Assembly: GCF_001758785.1 (NCBI RefSeq)
Contig: NZ_LROM01000058.1
Coordinates: 1-47,831, forward strand
Reading direction: 5' to 3'
Length of the DNA: 47,831 nt
From: Duganella phyllosphaerae
Lineage (GTDB): Bacteria > Pseudomonadota > Gammaproteobacteria > Burkholderiales > Burkholderiaceae_D
Below the pieces are notes generated by a model. That model searched no databases. It was not told the DNA's origin and saw only the letters and a list, made by a program, of their open reading frames with translations. This document shows positions 1 through 7,637 of this stretch, piece by piece. How positions within the stretch are numbered: position 1 is the first letter of the stretch; the number at the start of each line of letters is the position of its first letter. The position numbers were made by a program, and so were the translations under genes.

Positions 1-1
1 G

Positions 2-406
2 GCGGGCAAGCCTGTGCAGGCGCAAGTCGATCTGGCCATTGCCCGTAGCGCTGCAAACAATGCCGACCAGATGAACAGCGTGGCCTGGATATTGGTCATT
101 CGCGACGCAGCCTTGCCTGCAGCGCTAGGGTTCGTGCGGTCGGCCCTGGACAAGGAGCCGCGCGCGGTGGCGTTTCTCGACACCTACGGTTTGGTTCTGC
201 TTCGGCTCGGGCGCCACGCAGAAGCGGTGCAACAGTACGATGCCCTGCTGGCCATGCAGCCGGGTATGGCAGACTCCCGGTTCGCGCGCGGCATCGCCAA
301 GCGCCGCCAGGGCCAGACTGCCGCTGGCGACGCCGATCTGGCGGCCGCGCGTGCAGTCAATCCCACCGTCGATGCGCTCTATGCCACCTACGGCATCACA
401 CCGTAA
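2..406 (+). CDS. TPR-repeat protein, C-terminal part (cut by window edge)
   Basis: The frame is open to the left edge, so only about the last 134 codons are visible; the GTG at 14 is probably internal. The visible part reads as paired amphipathic helices of the tetratricopeptide type, for example LDTYGLVLLRLGRHAEAV followed by a second helix pair around MADSRFARGIAKRRQG. TPRs are protein-interaction scaffolds, and the enzyme or exported domain they may belong to lies outside the window. No catalytic motif is visible. An 11-bp perfect inverted repeat (443-475) lies just downstream but has no T-tract, so it is not a clear intrinsic terminator. The TPR assignment is reasonably safe; the role is unknown. 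Confidence 0.75.
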   Translation, partial: AGKPVQAQVDLAIARSAANNADQMNSVAWILVIRDAALPAALGFVRSALDKEPRAVAFLDTYGLVLLRLGRHAEAVQQYDALLAMQPGMADSRFARGIAKRRQGQTAAGDADLAAARAVNPTVDALYATYGITP

Positions 407-442
407 GCTGGCGCACCGAACTCCCCCAATGGCAGAGGTGCC

Positions 443-475
443 AGGCTCCCGCGCGCGGTACACTCGCGGGAGCCT
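443..475. repeat. Perfect 11-bp inverted repeat, 11-nt loop
   Basis: The arms AGGCTCCCGCG and CGCGGGAGCCT are exact reverse complements around an 11-nt loop. The loop contains TACACT, which would serve as a sigma70 -10 hexamer for the gene at 494. No T-run follows. It could be an operator, a leader hairpin or a T-less terminator for the upstream gene; the sequence does not decide. Confidence 0.6.
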
Positions 476-493
476 AATTCACAAGGAGTTGCC

Positions 494-769
494 ATGATCG
501 ACCGCCACACCGCCCACTACGTCCCGCTGGCTACCGCCCGCACCAAGGACGTGGTCAAGAACCTGCTCGCCCCCGGCGAGCGCCACAAGATCGACATCGT
601 GCGCATCGGCGACCGCCACCAGCGCGCCGAAGTCGATGCCTGGATCGTCGCCGACGAAGACGGACCGGTGCACTTCTTCTACCAGGACGGCGTGGGCGGC
701 CACGACGTGCAGTTCGGCTTTGCCGACGAGGTGCGCGAAGCCATCGACGAAGCGGAAACCGAAATCTAA
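494..769 (+). CDS. Small acidic conserved hypothetical protein (91 aa)
   Basis: I do not recognise a named family. The start is well supported by an AAGGAG Shine-Dalgarno 7 nt before the ATG. The protein is soluble, without signal peptide or membrane segment. It has a basic, helical first third, a beta-rich centre (KIDIVRIGDRHQRAEVDAWIV) and a strongly acidic tail ending EAIDEAETEI. It stands alone between a TPR gene and an exported hydrolase, apparently with its own promoter (TACACT inside the 443-475 hairpin). It could be a small regulatory or binding protein. No function is proposed. Confidence 0.8.
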   Translation: MIDRHTAHYVPLATARTKDVVKNLLAPGERHKIDIVRIGDRHQRAEVDAWIVADEDGPVHFFYQDGVGGHDVQFGFADEVREAIDEAETEI

Positions 770-879
770 GCAGTATCCTTAGCCCCGCCTTAATGGAGGT
801 GGCGAAATAATGGCGGGCCTTTACCATTCATCTATCGGGAACCTCGTTTCCCATCCAAGATGACACGTAAAGGACCGCC

Positions 880-1851
880 ATGAACCTCAACAAAACCCTG
901 CTGCTGCCGCTGCTGGCCGCCTGCACCCTTCTTATTGCCGTGGCCAGCCAGGCTGCCGCGCCGCTGGTCAAGACCCAGGCGCCCGGCTATTACCGCACCA
1001 TGCTGGGCGACTTCGAAATCACCGCCCTTTCCGATGGCAGCCACCCGTTCCCCATCGATACGGTGATGACCCATATCGAGGCGTCCATCATCAAGCAGGA
1101 CCTGGCCAAGGCCGACCTGGCGCAGCCGGTGCAAGGCTCGATCAACGCCTTCCTGATCAACACCGGCAAGAAGCTGATCCTGGTCGATGCCGGCGCTGGG
1201 GTGCTGTACGGCGACTGCTGCAACAAGCTGCTGACCAACCTGCGCGCTGCCGGCTACCGGCCGGAGCAGGTAGACGAAGTGCTGCTCACCCACCTGCACA
1301 AGGACCACGCGGGCGGCATCATGTCGCAAGGGAAAGCCGTATTCCCCAACGCCGTGCTGCGCCTGTCGCAAACCGAATCGGACTACTGGCTGTCGGCATC
1401 CAACAAGGCCAAGGCGCCCGACTTCCTCTCGAGCTTTTTTGATGCCGCAAAGGCGGCCGTGGCGCCGTACCAGGCGGCACAACGCTACCAACCCTACAAG
1501 GAATTCGGGCCGCTCGATACCGGCATCGAAGCGCTGCCGGCGCCCGGCCACACGCCGGGCCACGCCATGTACCGCGTGCAGAGCGCCGGCCAGACGCTGC
1601 TGATCTGGGGCGATATTGTGCACGTCACAGCGATCCAGCTCGAACACCCCGAAGCGACCGTCAAGTACGACAGCAGCGAAGCCGACGCTGCCGCCACCCG
1701 CGCGCGCCTGCTGCAATCGCTGGCCAACGATCACACGCTGATTGGCGCCGCCCACATCGCCTTCCCCGGCCTGGGCCGCATCCGCCAGAACGGCAAAGCC
1801 TACGACTGGCTGCCGCTCAACTATGACGGCACGCCCGGCACCGTCAACTAA
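880..1851 (+). CDS. Exported metallo-beta-lactamase-fold hydrolase
   Basis: A 323-residue metallo-hydrolase of the metallo-beta-lactamase superfamily. The N-terminus is a Sec signal peptide (Lys-5, then a hydrophobic stretch, cleavage likely after the Ala run near residue 27), so it should act in the periplasm. The metal motif HxHxDH is intact as HLHKDH (residues 138-143). Later ligands are visible in the APGHTPGH segment, in WGDIVH (Asp) and in the His of IGAAHIAFPG, which gives a full dinuclear site. The overall pattern resembles the methyl-parathion-hydrolase/lactonase-like branch, but the substrate cannot be read from sequence. A possible weak SD lies in the AAAGGACCGCC just before the ATG. 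A 55-codon gene follows after 17 nt and may be co-transcribed. Confidence 0.88.
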   Translation: MNLNKTLLLPLLAACTLLIAVASQAAAPLVKTQAPGYYRTMLGDFEITALSDGSHPFPIDTVMTHIEASIIKQDLAKADLAQPVQGSINAFLINTGKKLILVDAGAGVLYGDCCNKLLTNLRAAGYRPEQVDEVLLTHLHKDHAGGIMSQGKAVFPNAVLRLSQTESDYWLSASNKAKAPDFLSSFFDAAKAAVAPYQAAQRYQPYKEFGPLDTGIEALPAPGHTPGHAMYRVQSAGQTLLIWGDIVHVTAIQLEHPEATVKYDSSEADAAATRARLLQSLANDHTLIGAAHIAFPGLGRIRQNGKAYDWLPLNYDGTPGTVN

Positions 1852-1868
1852 CCGAGGAGATGCCCAGT

Positions 1869-2036
1869 ATGAAACAGCCCAAGCAACCGCCAGCGCCATC
1901 GGAAAACCCGCCGGCAACGCCCGCCACGCCAGCGCAGCACCAGCAGGACGCCCTCGACGAAGCCCTGGCCGAATCGTTTCCGTCCAGCGACCCGATCGCC
2001 ATCACCGTGACACGGGACGCCCCACCCAAACGTTAG
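1869..2036 (+). CDS. Small Pro/Ala-rich protein with LDEALAESFPSSDP motif (55 aa)
   Basis: A short gene supported by a GAGGAG Shine-Dalgarno 9 nt before the ATG and a stop at 2034-2036. The first half is low-complexity (Pro, Ala, Gln). The second half holds LDEALAESFPSSDPIAITV, a signature I know from many small uncharacterised proteobacterial proteins, where it recurs as LDEALxESFPASDP. That recurrence argues that this is a real gene. It sits 17 nt behind the hydrolase gene and may share its transcript. The function is unknown; the short conserved acidic helix suggests a protein-binding peptide, but that is inference. Confidence 0.72.
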   Translation: MKQPKQPPAPSENPPATPATPAQHQQDALDEALAESFPSSDPIAITVTRDAPPKR

Positions 2037-2129
2037 CAATGGCCCTGCACTTTTGGCAGGAGCTTTTCAACAGTGCGATCACTACACTGGTTTCGTAGTC
2101 ACCACTCACACACACCAAGGAGTCACAAC

Positions 2130-2972
2130 ATGGCAAACAGCAATCTCTCAGTCGACAGCGTCATCACCGAAGATGGCACCCGCATCCATTTCAAGGACTG
2201 GGGCACCGGCCCTGCCGTGGTATTCAGCCATGGCTGGCCGCTGCAAAGCGACGCCTGGGAAGACCAGATGATCTTCCTGGCCAGCAAAGGCTACCGCGTG
2301 ATCGCTCATGACCGTCGCGGCCATGGCTTGTCGAGCCAGCCCTGGGGCGGCAATGACATGGACACCTACGCCGACGACCTGGCCACGCTGCTGAACGCCC
2401 TCGACATCAAGGAAGCCACGCTGGTGGGCCACTCCACCGGTGGCGGCGAGGTGGCGCGCTACATCGGCCGTCACGGCAGCGCCCGCGTCAAGAAGGCCGT
2501 GCTGGTGGGCGCCGTGCCGCCGCAAATGGTCAAGTCCGCAACCAACCCGGGCGGCTTGCCGATGGACGTGTTCGACGGCATCCGCGCCAGCGTGCTGGCC
2601 GACCGCTCGCAATTCTTCAAGGACCTGACCTTGCCGTTCTACGGCTACAACCGCCCCGGCGCCAAGGTATCGGAAGGCGTGCGCGATACGTTCTGGGCCC
2701 AGGGCATGCAATGCGGCATCAAGAGCGCGTATGACTGCATCAAGCAGTTCTCGGAAACCGACTTCACCGAAGACCTGAAAAAGATCGACGTGCCGGTGCT
2801 GGTGGTACACGGCAGCGACGACCAGATCGTGCCGATCGACGCCGCCGGCAAGGCCTCGGCCAAGATCATCAAGGATGCCAAGCTGGTGATTTACGAAGGC
2901 GCACCGCACGGCCTGCCTACCACCCACAAGGACAAGCTCAACGCCGATCTGCTGGAATTCCTGCAATCGTGA
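2130..2972 (+). CDS. Alpha/beta hydrolase, non-haem chloroperoxidase/arylesterase type
   Basis: A 280-residue cytoplasmic alpha/beta hydrolase. The nucleophile elbow is GHSTGG with Ser102; the acid is probably in HGSDDQIVP and the catalytic His in EGAPHGL, completing the triad. The oxyanion region HGWPL near residue 34 and the DRRGHGLSS segment are typical of the cofactor-free haloperoxidase group, which in vivo are mostly esterases or perhydrolases. The ATG at 2130 is chosen because AAGGAG lies 8 nt upstream and the family begins shortly before the first strand; an in-frame ATG at 2073 lacks support. TACACT near 2080 could be a -10 box. It precedes dps, so an oxidative-stress context is plausible but unproven. 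Confidence 0.88.
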   Translation: MANSNLSVDSVITEDGTRIHFKDWGTGPAVVFSHGWPLQSDAWEDQMIFLASKGYRVIAHDRRGHGLSSQPWGGNDMDTYADDLATLLNALDIKEATLVGHSTGGGEVARYIGRHGSARVKKAVLVGAVPPQMVKSATNPGGLPMDVFDGIRASVLADRSQFFKDLTLPFYGYNRPGAKVSEGVRDTFWAQGMQCGIKSAYDCIKQFSETDFTEDLKKIDVPVLVVHGSDDQIVPIDAAGKASAKIIKDAKLVIYEGAPHGLPTTHKDKLNADLLEFLQS

Positions 2973-3010
2973 TCACCCGATAGAGTTAATCAAAACCCTC
3001 CCCTGTTCAA

Positions 3011-3081
3011 CTTTCTGCCTCACTCTTTCGGAGCTAAGCGCCATGGCGATCACGGTCCATAATGAATCGGCAGGCAGAAAG
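3011..3081 (+). promoter_or_regulatory. Candidate structured leader of dps
   Basis: CTTTCTGCCT (3011-3020) and AGGCAGAAAG (3072-3081) are perfect 10-bp reverse complements. They enclose a second palindrome, CGCCATGGCG. The outer stem is followed at once by CATTTTTTA and then the AAAGGAAG ribosome site of dps. In RNA this would form a long stem next to a U-run, which is compatible with an attenuator or a translation-control element. I do not recognise a known riboswitch. Confidence 0.45.
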
Positions 3082-3103
3082 CATTTTTTAAAGGAAGCAC
3101 ATC

Positions 3104-3649
3104 ATGAGCAAAGCAAACACCAAGGAAGTATTGCAGGATTTCGGTTCATTGACCGACGTGCGCATCGGCCTGTCGACCGAGACACGCGCCCACAGCGTGC
3201 GCGCCCTGAACCGCCTGCTGGCCCACACCATGGCCATCCGCGACGCCTACAAGAAAGCCCACTGGCAAGTGTCGGGCGCTACCTTCCACCAGTTGCACCT
3301 GTTGTTCGACCAGCACTACAACGAGCAGGTCGCCATCATGGACACCATCGCCGAGCGCGTGCAAACCCTGGGCGGCGTGACCTTCGCCCTGGCGCAGGAC
3401 GTGGTGGAAGAATCGACCATTTCGCGCAACGCCCCGCGTGGCCGCGAAACGGCGGCAGCCCAGCTGTCCGGCCTGCTGGACGCCCATGAAACCATCCTGA
3501 TCGAAGCCCGTCCGCTGGCGCGCGCTGCCGCCGACAACGGCGACGACGGCACCAACGACCTGATCATCAGCCAGGTTGTGCGCAGTAACGAGCTGCACAG
3601 CTGGTTCATCGGCGAACACCTGGCCGCGCAAACCCAGGCCGCCAGGTAG
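3104..3649 (+). CDS. dps: Dps DNA-binding ferritin-like protein
   Basis: A 181-residue Dps: a dodecameric mini-ferritin that oxidises iron with peroxide, stores it and compacts DNA in starved or stressed cells. All five ferroxidase residues of the E. coli protein are present with the same spacing, shifted by two: His53, His65, Asp69, Asp80 and Glu84. The segment AHWQVSGATFHQLHLLFDQH is diagnostic. The N-terminal tail has only a few Lys and Arg, so DNA binding may be weaker than in E. coli. AAAGGAAG gives the start. The leader carries a large inverted repeat (3011-3081). A histidine kinase gene begins 5 nt after the stop, so these genes may be transcribed together. Confidence 0.95.
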   Translation: MSKANTKEVLQDFGSLTDVRIGLSTETRAHSVRALNRLLAHTMAIRDAYKKAHWQVSGATFHQLHLLFDQHYNEQVAIMDTIAERVQTLGGVTFALAQDVVEESTISRNAPRGRETAAAQLSGLLDAHETILIEARPLARAAADNGDDGTNDLIISQVVRSNELHSWFIGEHLAAQTQAAR

Positions 3650-3654
3650 GCACG

Positions 3655-4479
3655 ATGCCGGCGCCTGCAGACCTGGCGACGGACCAGTCGCTCGACAACG
3701 AGCAATTGTACCGTCGCTACCTGGCCGAAAAAGCCCGCCGCCTGCAGGCGGAAGAGGCGCTGCGGGAAACCGAGGAAGAACTGGCCAGGCTGGCGCGCAT
3801 CTCGTCCATGGGCGAGTTTGCCGCCTCCCTGGCGCACGAGGTCAGCCAGCCGCTGGCGGCCATCGTGCTGCAGGCCGAAGTCGGACTGATGTCCCTGCAA
3901 TCACAGAATACCGAGCGGGTGCGCGATGCGCTCCAGCTGATCCGCCACGCCGGCGCCACTGCGGCCGACGTAGTGCGCAGCATCCGCGGCATGTCCTGCC
4001 GCACCAATTCCGAACCCACCACGTTCGATCTCGATGAAGCGCTGCGTGAAGTGCTGCGCATGTTGCGCGCCGAATTCCACAAGCACGGCATCGAGGTCCA
4101 CGACGCCCTGGCCCTGAACGGCCACCAGCTGTGCGCCGACCGCGTGCAGTTGCAGCAAGTGATGATGAACCTGGTCCTGAACGCCATCGAGGCGATGAAA
4201 GACGTCCACACCCGGCCGCGCCAGCTGCACGTGCGCTCGGTGCTGGCAGATATTGCCGGCACCGTGCGCATCAGCGTGGAAGACAACGGCGTGGGCGTGC
4301 CGGCCAAGCTGGCTGAACGCCTGTACCACCCGCTGTTTTCCACCAAGCCCGGCGGTACCGGACTGGGGCTGGCGATCTGCCGCACCATCGTCCAGGCCCA
4401 TAACGGGCGTATCTGGTCCACCTCGCGCCAGCCGCATGGCGCCGCCTTTCACATCAGCCTCAAAGGACATCCCGGATGA
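3655..4479 (+). CDS. Soluble sensor histidine kinase without an input domain
   Basis: A 274-residue kinase of the HisKA plus HATPase_c type. A short coiled coil rich in Glu and Arg (residues 20-48) leads into the phosphoacceptor helix SLAHEVSQPLAA with His61. The ATP-binding lid shows an N box (NLVLNAIEAM), a G1 box (DNGVGV) and a G2 box (GGTGLGLAIC). There is no membrane segment and no PAS, GAF or other sensory domain, so the signal must come through the coiled coil or a partner. HEVSQPLAA places it with FixL/DctB-like kinases. It overlaps the next gene by ATGA (4 nt), so the two form a coupled pair. The start is 5 nt after dps. Confidence 0.92.
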   Translation: MPAPADLATDQSLDNEQLYRRYLAEKARRLQAEEALRETEEELARLARISSMGEFAASLAHEVSQPLAAIVLQAEVGLMSLQSQNTERVRDALQLIRHAGATAADVVRSIRGMSCRTNSEPTTFDLDEALREVLRMLRAEFHKHGIEVHDALALNGHQLCADRVQLQQVMMNLVLNAIEAMKDVHTRPRQLHVRSVLADIAGTVRISVEDNGVGVPAKLAERLYHPLFSTKPGGTGLGLAICRTIVQAHNGRIWSTSRQPHGAAFHISLKGHPG

Positions 4480-5123
4480 ACACTTATGCCGACGCCAACG
4501 CCGACCTTATTACCGTCCTGATCGCCGACGACCACCCGCTGATCCTGGCCGGCCTGGCCGCCCTGGTGGACGCCACGCCCGGCCTGACCCTGGTGGGGCA
4601 AGCCGATAACGGCGCGCGCGCGGTGGAACTGTACCGCCAGCATCGTCCGCAAGTGACCATCATGGACCTGAGCATGCCGGTGATGCACGGGCTGGAGGCC
4701 ATCGGCCAGATCCTGGCGTTCGATGCGGCAGCCCGCATCGTCATCCTCACCACCTACCAGGGCGACGAAGACGTGCGCCGGGGCATGCGCGCGGGTGCAC
4801 GCGGGTATTTACTCAAGGACAGCGGCCCGGAACAACTCGTGGCGTGCATCCACGCCGTGGCGCAAGGCCGCCAGTTTTTGCCGCCGGAAGTCGCCAGCAA
4901 GCTGGCCGAACGGACCGACGTGGCGCGCCTGTCGCCACGCGAACTGGAAATCCTGGCGCACCTGGCCACCGGCAAGAGCAACAAGATGATCGCCCGCAGC
5001 GCGGCCATCGAGGTGGGCACGGTGAAATTCCACGTCAACAATATTCTTGCCAAGCTCAACGTAGGAAGCCGCACCGAGGCCGCCACAGTGGCGTCCCGGC
5101 GCGGCTTGCTCAGCGCGTTCTGA
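4476..5123 (+). CDS. NarL/LuxR-family response regulator
   Basis: A 215-residue transcription factor with an N-terminal receiver (acidic pair ADD near residue 18, phosphorylated Asp64 in TIMDLSMPV, signalling Thr in LTTYQ, Lys in LLKDSGP). A C-terminal LuxR-type helix-turn-helix follows (LSPRELEILAHLATGKSNK and KFHVNNILAKL). It should be phosphorylated by the kinase that overlaps it by 4 nt and then bind DNA. The target is unknown; the neighbouring dps is a natural candidate. It converges with the isochorismatase-family gene, leaving only 4 nt between stops and no visible terminator. Confidence 0.93.
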   Translation: MNTYADANADLITVLIADDHPLILAGLAALVDATPGLTLVGQADNGARAVELYRQHRPQVTIMDLSMPVMHGLEAIGQILAFDAAARIVILTTYQGDEDVRRGMRAGARGYLLKDSGPEQLVACIHAVAQGRQFLPPEVASKLAERTDVARLSPRELEILAHLATGKSNKMIARSAAIEVGTVKFHVNNILAKLNVGSRTEAATVASRRGLLSAF

Positions 5124-5127
5124 CTGC

Positions 5128-5817
5128 TTATTTTGCGGGGACCGGCGCCAGGGTTTTATGGTCCGGGTTGGCGCGCGAAGCGGCCTTGTGCACCATGGTG
5201 TAAGCGTAGTCCACGCCCATGCCGTAGGCGCCCGAGTGTTCCTTGACGATGGCCATCACGTCGTTATAGGTTTCCTTGTGGGCCCAGTCGCGCTGCCATT
5301 CCAGCAGAACTTGCTGCCAGGTCACCGGGATCACGCCGGCCTGCACCATGCGCAGCATGGCCATGTCGTGCGCTTCTTTCGACGTGCCGCCCGACGCATC
5401 GGACACCATGTAGATTTCGTAACCGCCTTCGAGCATGGCGCACAGGGCGAAAGTGGTATTGCACACCTCGGTCCACAGGCCCGACACGATCACTTTCTTT
5501 TTGCCGTTGGCAGCGAGTGCGTCGCGTACTTTCTGGTCGTCCCACGAGTTCATCGAGGTACGCTCCAGGATGTCCTTGCCGGGGAACACGTCCAGCAGTT
5601 CAGGGTAGGTGTGACCCGAGAACGATTCGGTCTCGACGGTGGTGATGGTGGTCGGGATATTGAAGACCTTGGCGGCCTTGGCCAGTGCAACGGTATTGTT
5701 TTTCAGAACCTGGCGGTCGATCGACTGCACGCCGAACGCCATTTGCGGCTGCTGGTCGATGAAGATCAGCTGCGAGTTTTGCGGGGTCAGGACTTCGAGT
5801 TTTGGGTTCATCATCAT
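5128..5817 (-). CDS. Isochorismatase-family cysteine hydrolase (YcaC-like)
   Basis: A 229-residue member of the cysteine hydrolase superfamily that includes isochorismatases, nicotinamidases and E. coli YcaC. The catalytic Asp21 is in FIDQQ and the nucleophile Cys119 in SGLWTEVCN. The segments ERTSMNSWDD and VSDASGGTSKEAHDMA follow the YcaC pattern, a group of octameric enzymes whose substrate is unknown. It is longer than YcaC because of a C-terminal tail of about 20 residues. Three consecutive ATGs (5817, 5814, 5811) could start translation and only a weak GGA precedes them, so the start is uncertain by two codons. The upstream in-frame extension to 5946 reads into the promoter and is rejected. 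Confidence 0.88.
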   Translation of the reverse strand: MMMNPKLEVLTPQNSQLIFIDQQPQMAFGVQSIDRQVLKNNTVALAKAAKVFNIPTTITTVETESFSGHTYPELLDVFPGKDILERTSMNSWDDQKVRDALAANGKKKVIVSGLWTEVCNTTFALCAMLEGGYEIYMVSDASGGTSKEAHDMAMLRMVQAGVIPVTWQQVLLEWQRDWAHKETYNDVMAIVKEHSGAYGMGVDYAYTMVHKAASRANPDHKTLAPVPAK

Positions 5818-5957
5818 GCTTCCAGAGTGGTGTAAAAGAAGCTTCATATTAGGGACCGAAAAGACTCCACACCACTGCAATAAGATAGGCTCCACCATAG
5901 GGGGGACTCTGCTAAGCTGCGGCCATCCCATAGCCAACTTACCCACAGGAATCCGCC

Positions 5958-6359
5958 ATGAGCATCGACGACACTGCGCAACGCGCCAAACTGACCGGCC
6001 TGGGCCGCGCCCTGCGCGACCTGCACAAGCAACTGATCCACATCGAGAGCCAGTATTTTGGCAATGTAGGCAGCCCGCTGGAACTGCTGCAACTGGTCAC
6101 CAATCACCCCAACTTCGCCTGGCTGCAAAAAATGTCGGGCCTGATGGCGCAAATGGATGAGCGCCTTGACGATGAAGAACCGGTCACGGCCGAGGAAGCG
6201 GTGACCTTCCGGCGCGCCATCGAAGCGCTGATCGGCCCGTCCGAACAGGGCGACCTCGAGTTTCGCGCCAAGTACAACGCCATGCTGCACGACGGCCCGG
6301 AACTGGTGATGGCGCATGGCGCCGTGCGCAAGCAATTGTCCGAAATCGTCGCGGTATAA
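5958..6359 (+). CDS. Conserved hypothetical protein, helical (133 aa)
   Basis: I do not recognise a characterised family. The protein is soluble and predicted almost fully helical. A heptad-like first helix (LGRALRDLHKQLIHIES) is followed by an acidic middle (MDERLDDEEPVTAEEA) and a C-terminal helix ending RKQLSEIVAV. The start is supported by a possible CAGGAA site 8 nt upstream. It is transcribed away from the isochorismatase-family gene, with 140 nt between them that should hold both promoters. The first copy of the ~200-nt repeated element begins 2 nt after its stop codon. Confidence 0.75.
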   Translation: MSIDDTAQRAKLTGLGRALRDLHKQLIHIESQYFGNVGSPLELLQLVTNHPNFAWLQKMSGLMAQMDERLDDEEPVTAEEAVTFRRAIEALIGPSEQGDLEFRAKYNAMLHDGPELVMAHGAVRKQLSEIVAV

Positions 6360-6360
6360 A

Positions 6361-6558
6361 GATATCCACACGTTTTGTGGATAAGCTTGTGAATAACCGC
6401 CACTTGACAGCCGGGAACGCCTTTAATGGCGGGCGTTTCAACAAAATGCTGAAACGGAAGGCAATATTTTAGGCGAATAAAATCAATGACTTACAGCGGG
6501 AGCCACGGGGCTCCCGTTTCTTTTTCAGCCTGCTTGAAAAATATTTTTGTGTGCATAA
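6361..6558 (+). repeat. Intergenic element, copy A (DnaA-box-like triplet plus hairpins)
   Basis: This element shares its layout with 7638-7835 without indels. Hand comparison gives about two thirds identity over the first 134 nt, a diverged middle, and a shared final 11-mer TGTGTGCATAA. It opens with three DnaA-box-like 9-mers: ATATCCACA (6362), TGTGGATAA (6376, perfect reverse box) and TGTGAATAA (6388, perfect reverse box). TTGACA follows at 6404, then a CGCC/GGCG hairpin with loop TTTAAT, the shared TTCAACAAA, and ACTTAC at 6489-6494. With the terminator inside it, this accounts for most of the 310 nt between 6359 and 6670. Confidence 0.7.
6497..6525 (+). terminator. Rho-independent terminator
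   Basis: A perfect 8-bp stem CGGGAGCC/GGCTCCCG with loop ACGG is followed by TTTCTTTTT. It lies inside repeated element A and would end transcripts coming from the gene at 5958. Confidence 0.85.
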
Positions 6559-6669
6559 ATACGGTGTATGAAACATCGGGCCTCGAAGTCTTTGACAAAT
6601 CCGCACACGAGGAATAGTGTAACTCCGACGTTCGAAATTTCTTCCAAGAACTCGTTTCGGGATCGGTGC

Positions 6670-7572
6670 ATGAATCAGAATGATGACGATACAGACTGGA
6701 TGATCGACGACGGCGATGCTGGCGCCGACGAGGCGCACGCTGGCAGCAAGGAAGCGGCGGCCGCCCCGCTGCCGTGGAAGGTGCTGATCGTGGACGACGA
6801 TGTCGATGTCCACGTGGTGACGAAATTTTCTCTGAGCAACGCCTGCTTCCGTGGCCGACGCCTCAGTTTCCTGCATGCCTACAGCGGCGAGGAAGCGCTG
6901 ACCACGCTGCGCAATACCCCCGATATCGCACTGGTGCTGCTGGACGTGATCATGGAAACCAGCGATGCAGGGCTCAACGTCGCGCGGCAAATCCGCGACA
7001 GCCTGCACAACAGCCTGGTGCGCATCGTGCTGCGCACGGGCCAGCCGGGCCAGGCGCTCGAGCACAGCATCATCCTCGATTACGACATCAACGATTTCTG
7101 GTGCAAGACCGACCTGACCACCCGCAAGCTGTTTACCACCGTGATCTCGTCGCTGCGCGCCTACGCCGCCCTGCAGGAGGCGCAACAACACGCCAGCGCC
7201 CTGCAAGCCGAGCTGAACCATGCAAAACGGCTGTTGGGCGCTGTCGATCAGCACGCGGTGATCGCCGCGTTCGATGCGCGCGGCCGCATTGCCACTGTCA
7301 ACGACAAGTTTTGCGCCAAGTTCCAGTTTGCCCGTCACGAGCTGGTGGGCGCCGACCTGCGCCTGCTGCACACCCCGCCCTATCCGCCCGACCAACTGGC
7401 CGACGCGCTGAGCGCGCTGCGCGCGGGCGAAACCTGGACCGACGTGGTGACCGCCTGGCGCCGCGACGGCCAGGAACTGCGGCTGCGGGTGACCGCCAGC
7501 GTGGTGGACGACCCGGCAGCACCGTACGTGGTGGTCGGCAGCGTGATGCAGCCCTTGAAGAAACCGCTTTGA
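6670..7572 (+). CDS. Receiver-PAS protein with a DUF3369-type receiver
   Basis: A 300-residue signalling protein. An acidic, disordered N-terminus of about 34 residues precedes a receiver domain (acidic triad in IVDDDVD, phosphorylated Asp92 in LLDVIMET, conserved Lys in CKTDLT). The wording SFLHAYSGEEAL, RTGQPGQA and LDYDIND is the signature of receivers that usually precede DUF3369 and HD-GYP domains. Here the receiver is followed by a short coiled coil (residues 180-205) and a PAS domain (AVIAAFDARGRIATVNDKF), with no output enzyme and no kinase. It is probably a relay or adaptor. The ATG at 6670 is chosen over 6568 because the upstream extension is not family-like; the SD is weak. Repeated elements lie on both sides. 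Confidence 0.88.
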   Translation: MNQNDDDTDWMIDDGDAGADEAHAGSKEAAAAPLPWKVLIVDDDVDVHVVTKFSLSNACFRGRRLSFLHAYSGEEALTTLRNTPDIALVLLDVIMETSDAGLNVARQIRDSLHNSLVRIVLRTGQPGQALEHSIILDYDINDFWCKTDLTTRKLFTTVISSLRAYAALQEAQQHASALQAELNHAKRLLGAVDQHAVIAAFDARGRIATVNDKFCAKFQFARHELVGADLRLLHTPPYPPDQLADALSALRAGETWTDVVTAWRRDGQELRLRVTASVVDDPAAPYVVVGSVMQPLKKPL

Positions 7573-7637
7573 TCCGGCTCAGCGTCGCCGATGCTCGCTA
7601 ACCATCGCTAAGTACAGGATTCTCAAGCGTTTTTTAC

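Noticed and set aside
832..1917. 361-codon minus-strand frame opposite the metallo-hydrolase gene
   Set aside because: Shadow of a GC-rich gene; no family motif, while the plus strand has signal peptide and HxHxDH.
3043..3489. 148-codon frame starting in the dps leader
   Set aside because: Arg/Pro/His-rich, no motif, and it overlaps dps in another frame.
5818..5946. N-terminal extension of the isochorismatase-family protein
   Set aside because: It would occupy the whole divergent promoter region and does not resemble the family.
6404..6432. TTGACA in the repeated elements as a sigma70 -35 box
   Set aside because: No -10-like hexamer at 16-18 nt in either copy; the nearest AT-rich hexamer is only 12 nt away and lies in the hairpin loop.
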